From Adenophora triphylla var. japonica (lineage: Eukaryota; Streptophyta; Magnoliopsida; Asterales; Campanulaceae): 64,000 nt of DNA. The notes under the pieces were generated by a model. That model made no database searches and was not told the origin of the DNA. It worked only from the letters and a program-made list of their open reading frames with translations. Positions 12,120-23,822 of this stretch are shown piece after piece; position 1 is the stretch's first letter, and every line of letters begins with the position of its first letter. The position numbers and the translations under genes are program-made. The DNA is taken from positions 1-64,000 of the forward strand of contig JAFEMH010005415.1 in NCBI GenBank assembly GCA_022495995.1, read 5' to 3'.

Positions 12120-12674
12120 TCACAAAGAATCAATGAAGCACCCGCAATGAGAAGGCCGATTCTTTGCGGCACCGTCCTCTGTCATGACCGCAACGGCGGT
12201 GGGATCGTGACCACGCCGGACATAGTCCATAAATTTCATGCCTTCTGCATTGCCGCACCTTTTACGACGGCGATCTATGGCCATGACAAGAGAAACACCT
12301 TGATAATAAATGAGCCACCAAGTACCAAAGTTTGCATATGTAATATTTTGGGGAGCCTTGTGAAGTCCACAAGTTACGAACTCCATGGAACAATTGTAGC
12401 AGTAACCAAGGCAAAAGATTCCCATGCCAGATATCAATGACCCAGACAAATCTTTCCTTTGAATATCCGTATGGATGGGAGAGGCATGCAGGGCACGCTT
12501 TGGGCTACTCAGTTCGTATGCAAGAAGTACTGATTCGCGAAATCTGCGATCGAATCTGCACAACTTAAAGCAAGCATGGCGTGGCTTGAGGTGGTAACCG
12601 TACCCCAAACTTGAGCGAAAATACAAGAAAGTTGCACCCATGCTTATTGTCATCGCACGCCTGGCCGTGATCAA
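12120..12674 (-). pseudogene. Unrecognised internal frame of the LTR element
   Basis: A 184-codon minus-strand frame without a family I recognise. It has Cys-rich hydrophobic text (LISGMGIFCLGYCYNC), and RRAMTISMGATFL weakly resembles a transporter loop and helix. It could be another captured host segment, but coding status is uncertain. Confidence 0.3.
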
Positions 12675-13138
12675 TAGCTTGGATCTCCTTTAGCTTTTTA
12701 GGTGTAGTGATAAAACGAATGTCATAGAATGAATTGCCGCCTTTTTTAACATCATATGGAGACGCGAACCGCTAGTGCGGCAACTACCTGCATCACTTGT
12801 TGGTATCGCATAACCACTTTTCATGTTGTGACTTTAGGAGGTTTTAATCTTCCTGGGATCCCCATAAGAAATCACAAAATAATCTCGGATCCAATATCGT
12901 ATTCCAAATTTCAGACAACTATAGATGTATCTCCTTTTATTTCAAACTTTTCTTTCCGGACCTCAGTCCAATAAATGCTTCCCAAATCCCTTTAATTCAA
13001 CTGAATCAAGCAATTCCTTCATTACTTCTCTAGCATTACGTCGAACACTTGGTGTGCACATTGCTTGTTTGGTCCGTCTTTGTACTTTGTTCGGTTTACG
13101 CACCCTTTGAAATCATTGGAAGGGATTCCAAACAATTC

Positions 13139-13950
13139 TCAAATACTTGCCACGCATTTCTCATAAGAGAAATACATAGGCATCGGTCTATGAATCACTA
13201 TATAACCACCTGGATCCCAAAATTCACACAATAACCTCGAACCGGCCTTTATAATTTCAGCATGTTCACAACCCCTGTGCATTTCCTCACTCATTTCATA
13301 TGCTAAGTCATACCTACTATCCAAGAAATTTTCTCCAAACTCCTTCAATTCAACAACAATCTTAGGGGCATATTTACTTCCAGCTCCTTTTGCAAATACA
13401 CATTTCATTTGAGCACAAGGACTAAGCAATCTAGGGAATGAATAATGATTACCTGATTCAAGCAATCTTTCCATTGTTTCTCCTTGGCATTTTATCAAAC
13501 AGTTGGTCTGCCCCATAGTTGGCTGTTCTTTATTTGGACTTTGTTCATATTCTGCACCATCTTCTTGCTCTTGATAGTCCTCTGTGACTTGAGTTTCCCA
13601 ACCATTGGAATGCTTCAAATAAACTCCGGCCCAATAAACTGAAGAAGGTTCAAGTTGTTTGACAAAAGACTTACATTCATCTTCCAAACCAGCAGTAAAA
13701 TGTTCAAGGAAGAAACCTTCCGTCAATTCTTCACACATATGTGAGGCTATGGTCTCCAATTGAGATCGAATAATCTGGAATTCATCAAAGTACTCCTCAA
13801 ATGAATTTATTGTGGACAATACGCTCAAGGAATGCAGAAGCACACATTTCTAACTCATTCTTATCTTTCGGACACTCAAGTAGGATTTGTGGGTTAACTC
13901 CAAGCAGGAAATAGGCATTACCCATGGCATCATACTCCATTTTCGTCTCT
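13139..13950 (-). pseudogene. Gag-like frame of the LTR element
   Basis: It starts 20-30 nt beyond the primer-binding site with MEYDAMGNAYFLLGVNPQ, shifts frame near 13830, then continues as FEEYFDEFQIIRSQLETIA and ELTEGFFLEHFTAGLED. The YFDEFQ and FxxGLxDE pattern resembles the Gag fold of plant LTR elements. The rest is unrecognised. The position right after the primer site supports a Gag role. It is broken by at least one frameshift. Confidence 0.5.
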
Positions 13951-13985
13951 TGTTAATCCGTGAATCGAACTGCTTTGATACCACT

Positions 13986-14489
13986 TGTTATGAACCTGAT
14001 AATCGAAACTTAATTCTGCAAATTGAGAGCTTGTTGCCGTTAACAGAAGTATAAACAGAGGGAGAGAGAATGAGAATTTAGACTGAGGTAAGAGAGAGAA
14101 ACAGAAGAGAGAGAAGAATTTAGGTTGAGAAAATTGAAGAAAAATTGAGTTGAGAGATAGAAGAATTTAGGAGAGGGGGAGAAGAATTTTGGGGAGGAAA
14201 TTGTTGATAATTTTCATTCATACTCCATCAATGGCGTATTCCAGCTACATAAAGAGAGAAATCACGTGGTTTACAACGGCCCTTCTCTCACTATAAAACG
14301 ACATAGTTTTAAGTAACTGAAATTAAACTAGATAAGCTAAAAAACGACGTCGTGCTAATAAAGAAGAAACGCGTATGGACAAGCTCGCTAATGAACTTGT
14401 TGATACGTTATTCACCGAACGATGTCGTATCCTTCCAACTTCAAACATAACGGTAACCCCCAAATCAGTACGAACCCTAAATCATTACA
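13986..14489 (-). repeat. LTR (5' LTR in element orientation)
   Basis: 504-bp terminal repeat matching the left copy, followed by the TSD atttc. The initiator-Met primer site lies immediately internal to it on the minus strand. Confidence 0.85.
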
Positions 14490-14494
14490 ATTTC

Positions 14495-17400
14495 CAAATA
14501 AAAAATGATTTCAAGAATCATTGTTAAACATAAATAATTAAATTAACACAAACATTTTTCTCCGAACTGGACTGTTGAAATCCATGCCAAGCCTGACACT
14601 AGAACGGAAATCAAATTGCTACTTTATAAGTATACAAGAAACAAGTATTTCACTAAAAAGAAAGAGAACGTGAGTAGATTCAAAGTCATACATCACAGAC
14701 ATCGAAGTGAATCATGAGTCTCCATGAACAAAAGCAGCTTTGTAGTAAAAGGAACATGGCTGTGTGAGGGAGGGGCAAACTTCAAAATTCTAAGGGGATT
14801 AAGCAGACTGGAAATTGTACCATAGTTCATGAAGTCAATGCTTGATTTATTGCAAGTTACAAGTGGGTGGTTGACTTCAGCGGCTGAGATTGGGTTTTGG
14901 AGTTGAGGGGTGAGACTTGAAAGGGGATTTAGATTTATTGGTGGGTGTTGTTTTATTTAAAAGAGGCGAACCACCATGTTGTACCAAAGGCGCTAAGGGC
15001 AGTACGTGAGTATCCAAACAAATTTCACTTAACCCCCTTAGATTAGTACCATATGTAGAACAAAAAAAAAAAAAGATTTGGGGGGAAATTCCCCACACAC
15101 TCCTCAGCTCTAATCCACCCCTGCTATCAGGGGAAAGAACATGATTCCACAAGAACATCCAAAAGGAAGGCCCTCTCAAAAACCACATTTAAAACGCTAA
15201 TTATTTACAACTCTTCCAGCCTGAATGTTCTGGAAATAAATTTTCCAGTCAAAAATGAAAAGGAGAAGGAAATAATAAATAAACTCTTCCAAAGCAAGAA
15301 AACAATACTTTTAGAATACTGTCTCCAACAACCACACACCTAAATTAACGAACCTCCTGCACCTTTCTTCGACAACCTTGAAAGTACAGGATTTGAAAGT
15401 ACAGGATTTGAAAGAGGAAAACGTAAAGCAACCATCACGCTATCCTTAAACCATACTCGCAAAAATATTTTTCTGGTGGTGTCTAATAAGAAATTCCATT
15501 GAAGAAAGAGGATCATTCAGGTTTCAGGAAAAGAACACAGAGTCAAATGTACAAAACGAAGAAAAAAGCAACTAAACACGCTTTCCAAACAGAGATATGA
15601 ACAACATCCACCCCGTCACTGATCAACTTGTAATCAACTTACATCAACTGTAGACTTATGTCGTTTCAACTCTCTAGCTCGTTCTTGGAAAGAAACATAC
15701 ACCTAAAACATAATACCTCAGAACTAAAACAGCTCAGCTCCATGTCAAAAAATTAGAAGATGAGATGTGGCCACCAATAATCGTCAATGGAGCCAGAGAG
15801 ATATCCTCACACCTTCAGCATGTACGAGTTGAGTGGAGCAGGTGGAAAGTCGATTGGTTCGGTTCTTTTACAAATGATTTTCAGTACCAGTAGAATTACT
15901 ATATTTTCTGAATACACATGAAGAGGACCAAACCGATGTTCAGGTACTTAAATTTAACATCTAAGCGTTTCAGCACTAGTTCTCCAAAATATATCCCTTG
16001 CCCTTCAGATCAAGAGACCAACTTCCTTGTCAAAACAGTTCTCCACAGCTCCGTTTCAACCACCATCAGAACCAACCATACAAAGATCCAAAGGTCCAAA
16101 CTCCAAAGCTTACACCACCAACCGTATCCCCACGAAGGACAAGGTCGGTTGAGATATGTTTATGAATGTAGTTGGTCAACTCAATATGTAATAAAGGAAA
16201 CAAAATCCCCCCACATTAAATCAATTTTAAATTGTCGCCATTTACTCCATTTCCCTACGAGAGAACAACATTCCATCACAACCAGGCTCGAAAAGCTCAG
16301 AGAAGAGGGGGCACAACGGAAGAGGAAGAAAGAATGGAGAAGACACTGAGAGCAAAAATGGATATGAAGCCTAATTTTTACTATAGTTACTGGCACTCTT
16401 TTTCCTACTGCGAGCTGTCCTCTTCTTCCGGAAGGCAAAGAGAGGCTAATACTTCGAAGATTTTGCCGGGTCCACCAAAGAGTTTCAAGATGGTAAGCTT
16501 TTATTGGTCAGTAAGTCGGCTAAAGTGGAAATTACCGTTTCACCTCCAATCAAGCTGGATCTTGTCTTCAAATATCCTTTTGGTTCACTCCAGGATGATT
16601 TACAAAAATATATAAACCTGAAAAAAAAATGTCCCAGAAACCATTCGTGCGATGTATTGCAGCAATTTTGAACATGGAAAGGCTAGAGACCTCCCATCTC
16701 AAATCCTGAAAACTATACTTGATTGGTCAAATAAATCTATTTCCAAACTCAAGAGGAAATCAGAATGATATTGCAAATATATAACTGTATTGGATTGTCT
16801 GCTACGCAAAGACTACCCTCGAATGCTCATCTTCTATGCCAAAGCAAAATGCTAATTTATCCTGAAGCTTCTATTGAAATCTATACCCGGTCTCAAAATA
16901 CCCTTTCAGAAATTATTTTTGTTCTAAAACTTGCGTATCAAAAGTAGATAAACAAATAAAACTAGTAGTAGACCTTGTGAAGAGTAATCCTTTAACACGC
17001 CCTTCAACATCACCCTTGCAGTTAGACTGGTAGTACCTACAAATCTTTAAGCAACACATTTGCATTCCCTTCATCGTTATAAGCCATGGGTGCTGTTGAA
17101 GCCTTGGAGGAACTTTTCTCTCTTAATATTTATTCCGCTTCAATCTCTATTCTGTGCCAGGCTAGGAATTGCTAAAGTTACGGTGTCTATTATTTTTGAT
17201 GAGTACTACAGTTATATCTCATGTTGGCCAGATTCCATTATTTAGTTCATTGCCTTTTATTTCAGTTCCAATTCTAACTTCAATTAGGGAAGGCTTCAAT
17301 AATGAAAAACGATATGGCCTTGTTTCCCCAGTCCATTTTGACAAGACATTCTTTTCAAGACTGTAGCCTTGCTTGTACTTCATTTAAAACGCACATAATT

Positions 17401-17739
17401 ATACCCTTTCTCAAAAAATTGACTATTTTTTTGGTACTGCCAAAAATGAAACTGGTAATATGTTATGGGGGATGACAGGAGCAGTCTTTATATTCAGATC
17501 AGACTTTAGGTACAATCACGAACTCAATGACCAGTCAATCAGTGTGTTCAAGAAATGCCAATTGCCGGGTACATGCTCCTTGCTAGAATGACTTGTTTCT
17601 TTACAAAGGGCCCCAAAAAACTGAATCAGCTCTACAACTCAGCCTTGTTTCAATTCCCTGCTACTGGGTACATAAATACATTTTTTTTTTGGAAAAGTTC
17701 ATCATAAGCCACAATCATGTATCTCCTTTTAATTATTGT
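14495..17739. other. Intronic DNA of the MINDY pseudogene, no gene seen
   Basis: Part of the 11.4-kb fourth intron between the LTR element and the LINE. Minus-strand text near 15050-15130 (GGGGTGGATTAGAGCTGAGG, GGGGGGAAATT in complement) resembles the ends of old transposons. The frames at 15918-16615 have no recognisable content and are judged non-coding. Confidence 0.5.
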
Positions 17740-17754
17740 TATCCATGAGCTTGT

Positions 17755-20396
17755 GAGTTTTGGAAAGATTTGGAGGAGGTAGTGCAACGAGTGCCTAGTG
17801 GTGAGAAATTAGTAGTTGGTGGCAATCATAACGGGCATGTGGGGTCCAGTCAACACGACTTTGAGAGCATTCATGGAGGTTTTGGTTTGGGGAGAGGAAT
17901 GAAGCAGAAAATTGTATCCTGGATTTTGCGATGGCATATGACTGGAGTATAATGAACACTTGGTTCAAAAAGAAACAATCTCGCTTGGTAAACTACGTGG
18001 AGGTAATGTGAGTCGGATTGATTTCTTCATAGTAAGAAATGCTTGTAGAAAGAGTTACACAGATTGCAAGATTTTTTCGGGTGAGAATATGGCAACTCAA
18101 CATACACTTGTGGTACTTGATTTTCGAAGTAGGAGAATTGCAAGAAATAGAAAACCACAAGTATACCCTAGAATCAAGTGGTGGAGACTTTAAGGGGAGA
18201 ATCAAGAAAGATTTTTACGTAAGATGGCCAATATCGGTATTTGATCGTGTAATATAGAAGATATGGATATAGATTCGATCTGCACTAAGATGGAGCATAC
18301 CAAAAGGAAGTAGTGAAATAAATCATTGGAGAATCTAAAGGAAGCGTGCCACCAAGTAAGGATACATCATGGTGGGACGAGAAAGTAAAACAAGCAATAA
18401 ATAGCAAGTGAGAATGCTACAAATTATTGGGAAAACCAGGAAGAATGAGAAATATGAGAAGTATAAGGAGGCTAGAATAGAAGTAAAGAAAGCGAAAAAG
18501 GCCTTGATAAACAAAGGTGAGTCAGGAACTTTATGATAGATAGGATACAAAAGAAGGGGAAAAAACATCTATAGACTTGCTCGCATAAAGGATAAGAGGA
18601 CACAAGATATAGGGAGGGTTAAATGTGGAAAGGATCTAGACCAAAGAGTTCTGATCGGGAATAAAAAGATAAAACATAGATGAAATTTGTACTTTTATAC
18701 CTTGTTCAATGGCGATCAAGCAGGATATTGAAGATATAAAATTATAAATATCCCTTCGAGTATGGTTAATCGAGATTTTATGTGGAGAATTCAAAAGGGT
18801 GGAGTGAACATGGCAATGAAAAAGAAGGAATTGAAGAAAGGCGTAAAGTTGGATGGAATGCCAACTGAGGTTTGGAGATGTTTTGGGGAGAGTAGAATAA
18901 ATTGGTTAATAACAATATTCAACAAGATATAGAGAAGTAACACAATGCCATTAAAGTGGAAGAAAACTACATTGATCCCTATGTATAAGAACAAAGCTGA
19001 TGTCCAAGGTTTTGCCAACTATCGTGGGATCAAACTAATGAGTCATACTATGAAACTTTGGGAATAGGTGATTGCACAAAGGTTAATGAGAGTTGTGAAT
19101 ATTTCAGATAACCAATTTAAATTTATGCCCGAAAGATTGACTATGGAACAAAGACAAACCATGGAGAAATATCGGAATAAAAAAAAAGATTTTCAAATTG
19201 TTTTCATTGATTTGGAGAATGCGTATGATAACGTGTCAAGAAAGGTACTTTCGTAAGGTTTAGCAAAGAAAGGTGTTTCAAAGAAATATATTGATATTAT
19301 CAAGGACATGTATAATGAAGTTAGTATTAGTGTACAGACTAATGTTGGGAACACAGAAGAGTTCTCTGTTACGATTGGAGTGCATCAAGGTTTTGCACTT
19401 AGTCCCTTTCTCGTTGCTCTGATAATGGATGAATTGAAGAGGTCAATCCAAGATGATATACCATGGTGTATGTTGTTCGCAGATGATATTGTGCTGATTG
19501 ATGAGACAAAAGAGGGTGTTGAAAGTAAATTGAAATTATGGAGAAACATTTTGGAATCTCGAGGTTTTAGATCGAGCAAAAGCAAGACTGAATATTTGGA
19601 ATGTAAGTTTAGCAGATTTGAAAGTAGGGAGGCGGGGGTGGTCACATTCGATGGAAAGATTGTCCAAGCTTCTAACTTTTGGTTGAAGCGGAAGAGTGTC
19701 AGCATGCTCCATAGATTAAATGGAAAATTTACAGGACGGCAATTAAGGTCAGCACTGCTTTATGGCACTGAATGTTGGGTAGTGAAACAACGTAACGTTT
19801 ATAAGATGAATGTAGCATAGATGCGCCTGTTAAGATGGATGTGTGAGTATATAAGAAATGATCGATTGATCAATAAGGTGATCATGGGTAAAGAATGAGT
19901 TGCGCCCATTGAGGATAAAATGAGGGAGAATCGTCTAAAGTGGTTCGGTCATCTGAGACGAAAACCGAGTGATGCAGCAGTTAGGAGGCCTGAAGAGTGG
20001 AAAAGTGATAAAATGGCAAGGGGTAGGGAAAGACTCAAGCAAACTTGGATTACGGTGATTGAAAATAATATAAGTTTACTTGGATTGGATGAAAATATGG
20101 CATTGACGAGGTCGAAGTGGAGGGCAAAAATTCATATGGGTGATGGGGGTTGATTTTTTTTCATTTATTATTATTATTATTTTCATTTTTCCTATCTTTC
20201 ATATATTTATTCTTTTATTATCACTATTTTTATTTTATTTTTAATTTTTCTCTTCTTTTCATTTTCTAAAAAAAATACCATTTGTTTCTCTTTTAACCTA
20301 TTTGTTTCTTACATCTTTTCTTTCACGATAACATAAGAGGATTCATGTCAGTCGACCCCAAATTATTTTGGGACTAAGGCTTTATTGTTGTTGTTG
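17755..20396 (+). mobile_element. 5'-truncated RTE-like LINE retrotransposon
   Basis: It is flanked by a 15-bp TSD, TATCCATGAGCTTGT (17740-17754) and TATCCATGTGCTTGT (20397-20411). It begins inside the endonuclease (FWKDLEEVVQRVPSGEKLVV, GNHNGHVG) and continues to the reverse transcriptase: a FMPERLTMEQ box, FIDLENAYDNV, GVHQGFALSPFL and the catalytic LFADDIVLID near 19472. The C-terminal KWFGHLRRKPSDAAVRRPE block ends near 20150. The 3' end has the CGACCCCAAATTATTTTGGG hairpin and (TTG)n tail typical of plant RTE-like LINEs. Frame breaks and in-frame stops (19254, 19818, 19896) show it is dead. Confidence 0.85.
18750..20153 (+). pseudogene. LINE reverse transcriptase remnant
   Basis: One frame can be followed from about 18990 to 20153 with only stop codons interrupting it: TAG near 19064, TAA at 19254-19256, TAG at 19818-19820 and TGA near 19896. 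Most are explained by C-to-T or G-to-A change. The catalytic FADD box is intact. An earlier part (from about 18750) is in other frames. Confidence 0.75.
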
Positions 20397-20411
20397 TATC
20401 CATGTGCTTGT

Positions 20412-21271
20412 CAATACCAGCGCGATAAAATAAGGTTGTGAGTCATGGGTTTAATACCAATCATTAGCAACAAATCTTTTGAAATCCTCTACCCATAGCA
20501 TGGTTGATATTATTCATCAACATATTAAGTGATTTTAACTCGTTCAATCCCCTATTCTGGTTGTCATTTACAACTCTGACTCTATGTTCTCCCAAATATA
20601 TTCATTTCAATTTTTATCATTCCTTGTTGTACTGCATATCCATTTTAATCCTCATGTTAGATGTTTCCGGTTAGTTCAACTGCCAAAACATCATGTTCCA
20701 AAAAGTAATGCAAATCGAATAGTTGTCCTACAGAACTTCCCTTTCAACTAAAACAAGAATACACACATATTATAACACTTTGGGCACGCTCTCTACAATA
20801 CCTCCTAACACCATCTCCAACTCTCTTGATTATAAAACCTAGTGAAATTGATCACTTTGTGGAACCCTTGCCCAACTAGCATAACTTTATCAAGACTAGT
20901 ATTCCTACAGAGAAAGTTGCATTTCATATATTCTGTTTTGCAAGTACTGACTTTAAACTTTTCCAGTTCGAAGGCTTCACTCCAATTTTCTTGTGATTAC
21001 AGTTGCAAAAAAACACATTAAGGAATTATGAGAATGGAACAAATAATGTGATGACAGAGTTGGTGCACTTAAATTCCTACCCAACACATTTATCAGTTGA
21101 ACATAACAGCTTCTGATAAGACAACCAAATTTGGAAAATAACATATAATATAAAAATCAGTCAATCCTGATAATGAAATGCTCAAAATGCAAAAGAGGTG
21201 ATTTAAGGTAGCTCCTAGCATTGAAAATAATTAGGTAAGGATAGTGAGGTTTTCAGGGCTAAAACCCATAC
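20412..21271. other. Intronic DNA, no gene seen
   Basis: Remainder of the large MINDY intron between the LINE and exon 4 (21272-21359). AT-rich, with no repeat or coding signal I could support. Confidence 0.55.
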
Positions 21272-21851
21272 CTGAGAATCCACAATCCAACCATGATAAA
21301 GTGGTATGTCCAAAAGATCAAATATGGCACATTCTCGAGTGAATTCAAAATCATCTATTCTGCAAAAAATAGGCAAATTTTATTGCCAAATTAGGATGGC
21401 AACATATGCAAACAAACAAAGAAAACACAACACCTGCATTGACAAAGATAGGGGGAGATGACATACCTTCTGAATTTTATATTCACATCAATCCCAGTTG
21501 TAAGTCGAGGGAGCAGATCAATGGCATCAGCAATGTTTTGTTGTTGATTTTCAACATACCCTGCATCTTTGTTCTGTACCCCAATTAAAGAGGATCAAAA
21601 TTAACCCAACCCAGCTACAGTTGACTAATCCATCCCATCATTGTTGTAAACGACAAATTACATAGTAAATACCATCTATCTGATTAAGCAGTTCCTGGTA
21701 AAAATAACAAACAAGGTAGACAATAAAATTACATTGAAATCACTGTTTGAATCGATCAACCGCTCAGCAACAAGCGAAAGTAATTTCTCCTGTGACACTT
21801 CAGCCACATCTGGACTCAAATTCAAGTTGTTCCTTAGCGAAAGGACATTAC

Positions 21852-23106
21852 CTACCACACAAAATGCCCGTGATTATCATAAATATAAGTATAATCCATG
21901 CAAATTGTTTGCGAATACAAGCATTGAAGGGAAAAAAAAAACCTTGTCCAAACAAAACTCTGGCTCCATTTTTTCCAACAGACATATTACCATCAAACAC
22001 AGAATAATCAAATCTTTACCACAAAAAACCAACTAAAAATGAGCATATGCATTAAATTCCATCTTTTTAGTAACTTCCAAAATCAATGTTAAAATAATCA
22101 AAACTAAGGCCTAAACTGAAGCAAAGAAATTAACTCTTTTCTAGAGAAACCAATTTTCAAACAATCAATTCCTGATCTATAACTACAGAATGCAAGGTGT
22201 TCAATGGTGAGACAACATTACCTACACACAGAATACCTATTGATCGTCGTATCAAAATTCAACTCCAATACTTATTTTTTATTCTCCTCGGTAGAAGCTA
22301 TCACACAAAATTCATTTAGTTCAAATCTTTCACCAACAAAGAACAACAATGATCCTGATGGATCACTTCATCCAATCATATTTAATAAAAAGCCCTAAAC
22401 TGCACAATGAATCTGCCACTGAAATCAAATAACATAGACAAAAAGGCTCAATTTACTAATTGACAAATTAACAGCAAAAAACAGATTTCAAATGATGTTT
22501 CCAAATCACTAAGTACCGAATGTAAGTTGTTCCGTAGTGAAAGAGCACTACCTAACACACAAGCACCACTACTGATAATCCAAAGCAACTCTTACTTCAG
22601 TTTCCTGAACACATGAATTACTTCATCCAAATCCTAAAACCACTCCAAATTAAGCCCTAAAGTGTACACTACAACTACCTTAGATGCCATAATAAGACAC
22701 TAAAGAGGTTCCTAGGGCACATAAATAGAACAAAAATTAGCAGAAAATCAATCCTGAAACGATAATTCCCTGATCAGTGCCTCGAGAATTCAATTAACAG
22801 GCAGTTGAATGGTCTTTAGGAGAGACAAAAACCAACGTGTCAAATGGACCAATTTGTCAAATTAAGATAAATTACTAGCATTCAATCCCTAACCTGTGCA
22901 AAACATCTAACATTGAAATGATAATAACATACACGAAACTGTAAAAATCGCATGTAAATTGGGAAATGAAAAGCAAGACAGCAATTCGGAAACAATCATT
23001 TTCCAATCACCAGCTACAAAATGAAATTCAATTAAAAGTTGATCGAGAAATAGTGGATGATATAGAAATCTATAATAAACCCTAGAGAGAGATAGAGAGG
23101 TTTTAC
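21852..23106 (-). other. First intron of the MINDY pseudogene
   Basis: Donor GTAAAA directly follows the catalytic-Cys exon (ends 23107); acceptor TGTGGTAG precedes exon 2 (from 21851). Near the 3' part, the text of exon 2's start (TGTAAGTTGTTCCGTAGTGAAAG on +, about 22521-22543, as a worn reverse echo) suggests old local duplications. No gene was seen. Confidence 0.5.
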
Positions 23107-23233
23107 ATATGGCAAGGAGGGGGCAAGGGCCATTGTCGTTTTGGAGAATAATAGGCGCTGTACGACCTAGAAATTGAATAACTTTGGTCTTGTGCACCAT
23201 TTCTTTTGCCGGCTCATCGGAAGCAGACGCCAT

Positions 23234-23535
23234 TCACGCAATTTGTGCGTGTTTTGTGTGGGTATGTATACTTTGAGAGAGAGAAAGTTGTAATCTAGAG
23301 AGAGAAACAACGGATGATGTGGTTAGAGAGAGAGAGAGAGAAAGTGAACAAGAGCTACGGGAGAGTTATGGAAGGAAGGAGGAAAGAGAGAAAGTTGGAG
23401 TTTTGACGGCAACGCCAATGCCTGAACCGTCTTTCATGCGTTGGTTTTCATTTCTTTAAACAAGTAATTTTACCAAGAGACTTTAACCAATAAGCCCTTA
23501 AGCCCTTCGACAAATGAAAACGACCGAAAAGGATA
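23234..23535 (-). promoter_or_regulatory. 5' region of the MINDY pseudogene
   Basis: Upstream of the ATG at 23233 lie several GA/CT runs (about 23271-23400), common in plant 5' leaders. No clear TATA box was seen, which fits a housekeeping type of promoter. A Stowaway MITE is inserted about 300 bp upstream of the start codon. Confidence 0.45.
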
Positions 23536-23537
23536 TA

Positions 23538-23820
23538 CTCCCTCCGTCCGCTTACAAAGTTCACACTTTCTATTTTGGGCGTCCGTTTACAAAGTTCACA
23601 CTTTGTTTCTTTCCTAAAAAGGAAACCTTAAATCACTATTCTCTCCACTCATTCTCTCTCCTACATTATTTTAATACTCACAAACCATTATAATTTACTA
23701 TTCCCTCCACTCATTCTCTCTCCTATTTTATTTTCACACTCACAACACTTTCAATATAATACTCTCTCCTTAATCCCCGCGCAAACAGTAAGTGTGAACC
23801 ATGGTCCTGGACGGAGGGAG
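23538..23820. mobile_element. Complete Stowaway-type MITE
   Basis: Terminal inverted repeats CTCCCTCCGTCC and GGACGGAGGGAG are perfect and flanked by the target TA (23536-23537 and 23821-23822). Subterminal AAAGTTCACACTT is mirrored by AAGTGTGAACC. 283 bp, no coding capacity; mobilised in trans by mariner-type transposase. Confidence 0.92.
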
Positions 23821-23822
23821 TA

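Larger units (their letters stand above)
10289..14489 (-). mobile_element. Non-autonomous LTR retrotransposon with captured host-gene pieces
   Basis: Two nearly identical terminal repeats (10289-10795 and 13986-14489, TGTTATGAAC...CATTACA) are flanked by the 5-bp TSD atttc (10284-10288 and 14490-14494). The primer-binding site TGGTATCAAAGC is on the minus strand at 13972-13983, next to the right LTR, so transcription runs right to left. A purine-rich tract borders the left LTR. No reverse transcriptase, integrase or protease was found. Internal contents, in order of transcription: a gag-like frame (13139-13950), unrecognised sequence (12120-12674), a sugar-transporter-like segment (11425-11525) and an isocitrate dehydrogenase segment (10965-11402). 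It lies in the large intron of the MINDY pseudogene, in the same orientation. High LTR similarity implies a fairly recent insertion. Confidence 0.85.
4469..23233 (-). pseudogene. MINDY-family (FAM63/DUF544) deubiquitinase gene, disrupted
   Basis: Members are cysteine proteases that trim Lys48-linked ubiquitin chains. Twelve exons can be joined with GT/AG introns: 23107-23233, 21733-21851, 21467-21573, 21272-21359, 8707-9913, 8546-8600, 8356-8439, 8160-8240, 7957-8061, 7833-7882, 6763-6865 and 4469-4546. Exon 1 holds the catalytic-Cys motif LQNDNGPCPLLAIC; exon 7 would encode the His motif RNNHFNTMF; exon 11 encodes a ubiquitin-binding MIU-like stretch ending LQQQEFEQQ; the last exon ends CVVM, a CaaX prenylation box. 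Lesions: a 1-base insertion near 9770 and loss near 9705 leave TAA at 9719-9721; an 8-T run (8386-8393), where six fit the family, shifts exon 7 just before the catalytic His; CAA to TAA at 8205-8207; and an out-of-frame stretch in exon 11 with TAG at 6844-6846. Family identity is strong. Loss of function is inferred. Only the T-run could easily be a read error. Confidence 0.85.

Noticed and set aside
4469..23233. Treating every MINDY lesion as a sequencing error
   Set aside because: The T-run could be an error, but the CAA-to-TAA change and the non-homopolymer indels are not typical errors, and long open frames in neighbouring elements argue for good base quality.
22907..23233. 108-codon frame as a complete small protein
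   Set aside because: Only the first 42 residues match the MINDY family. The rest is intron read-through after a GTAAAA donor.
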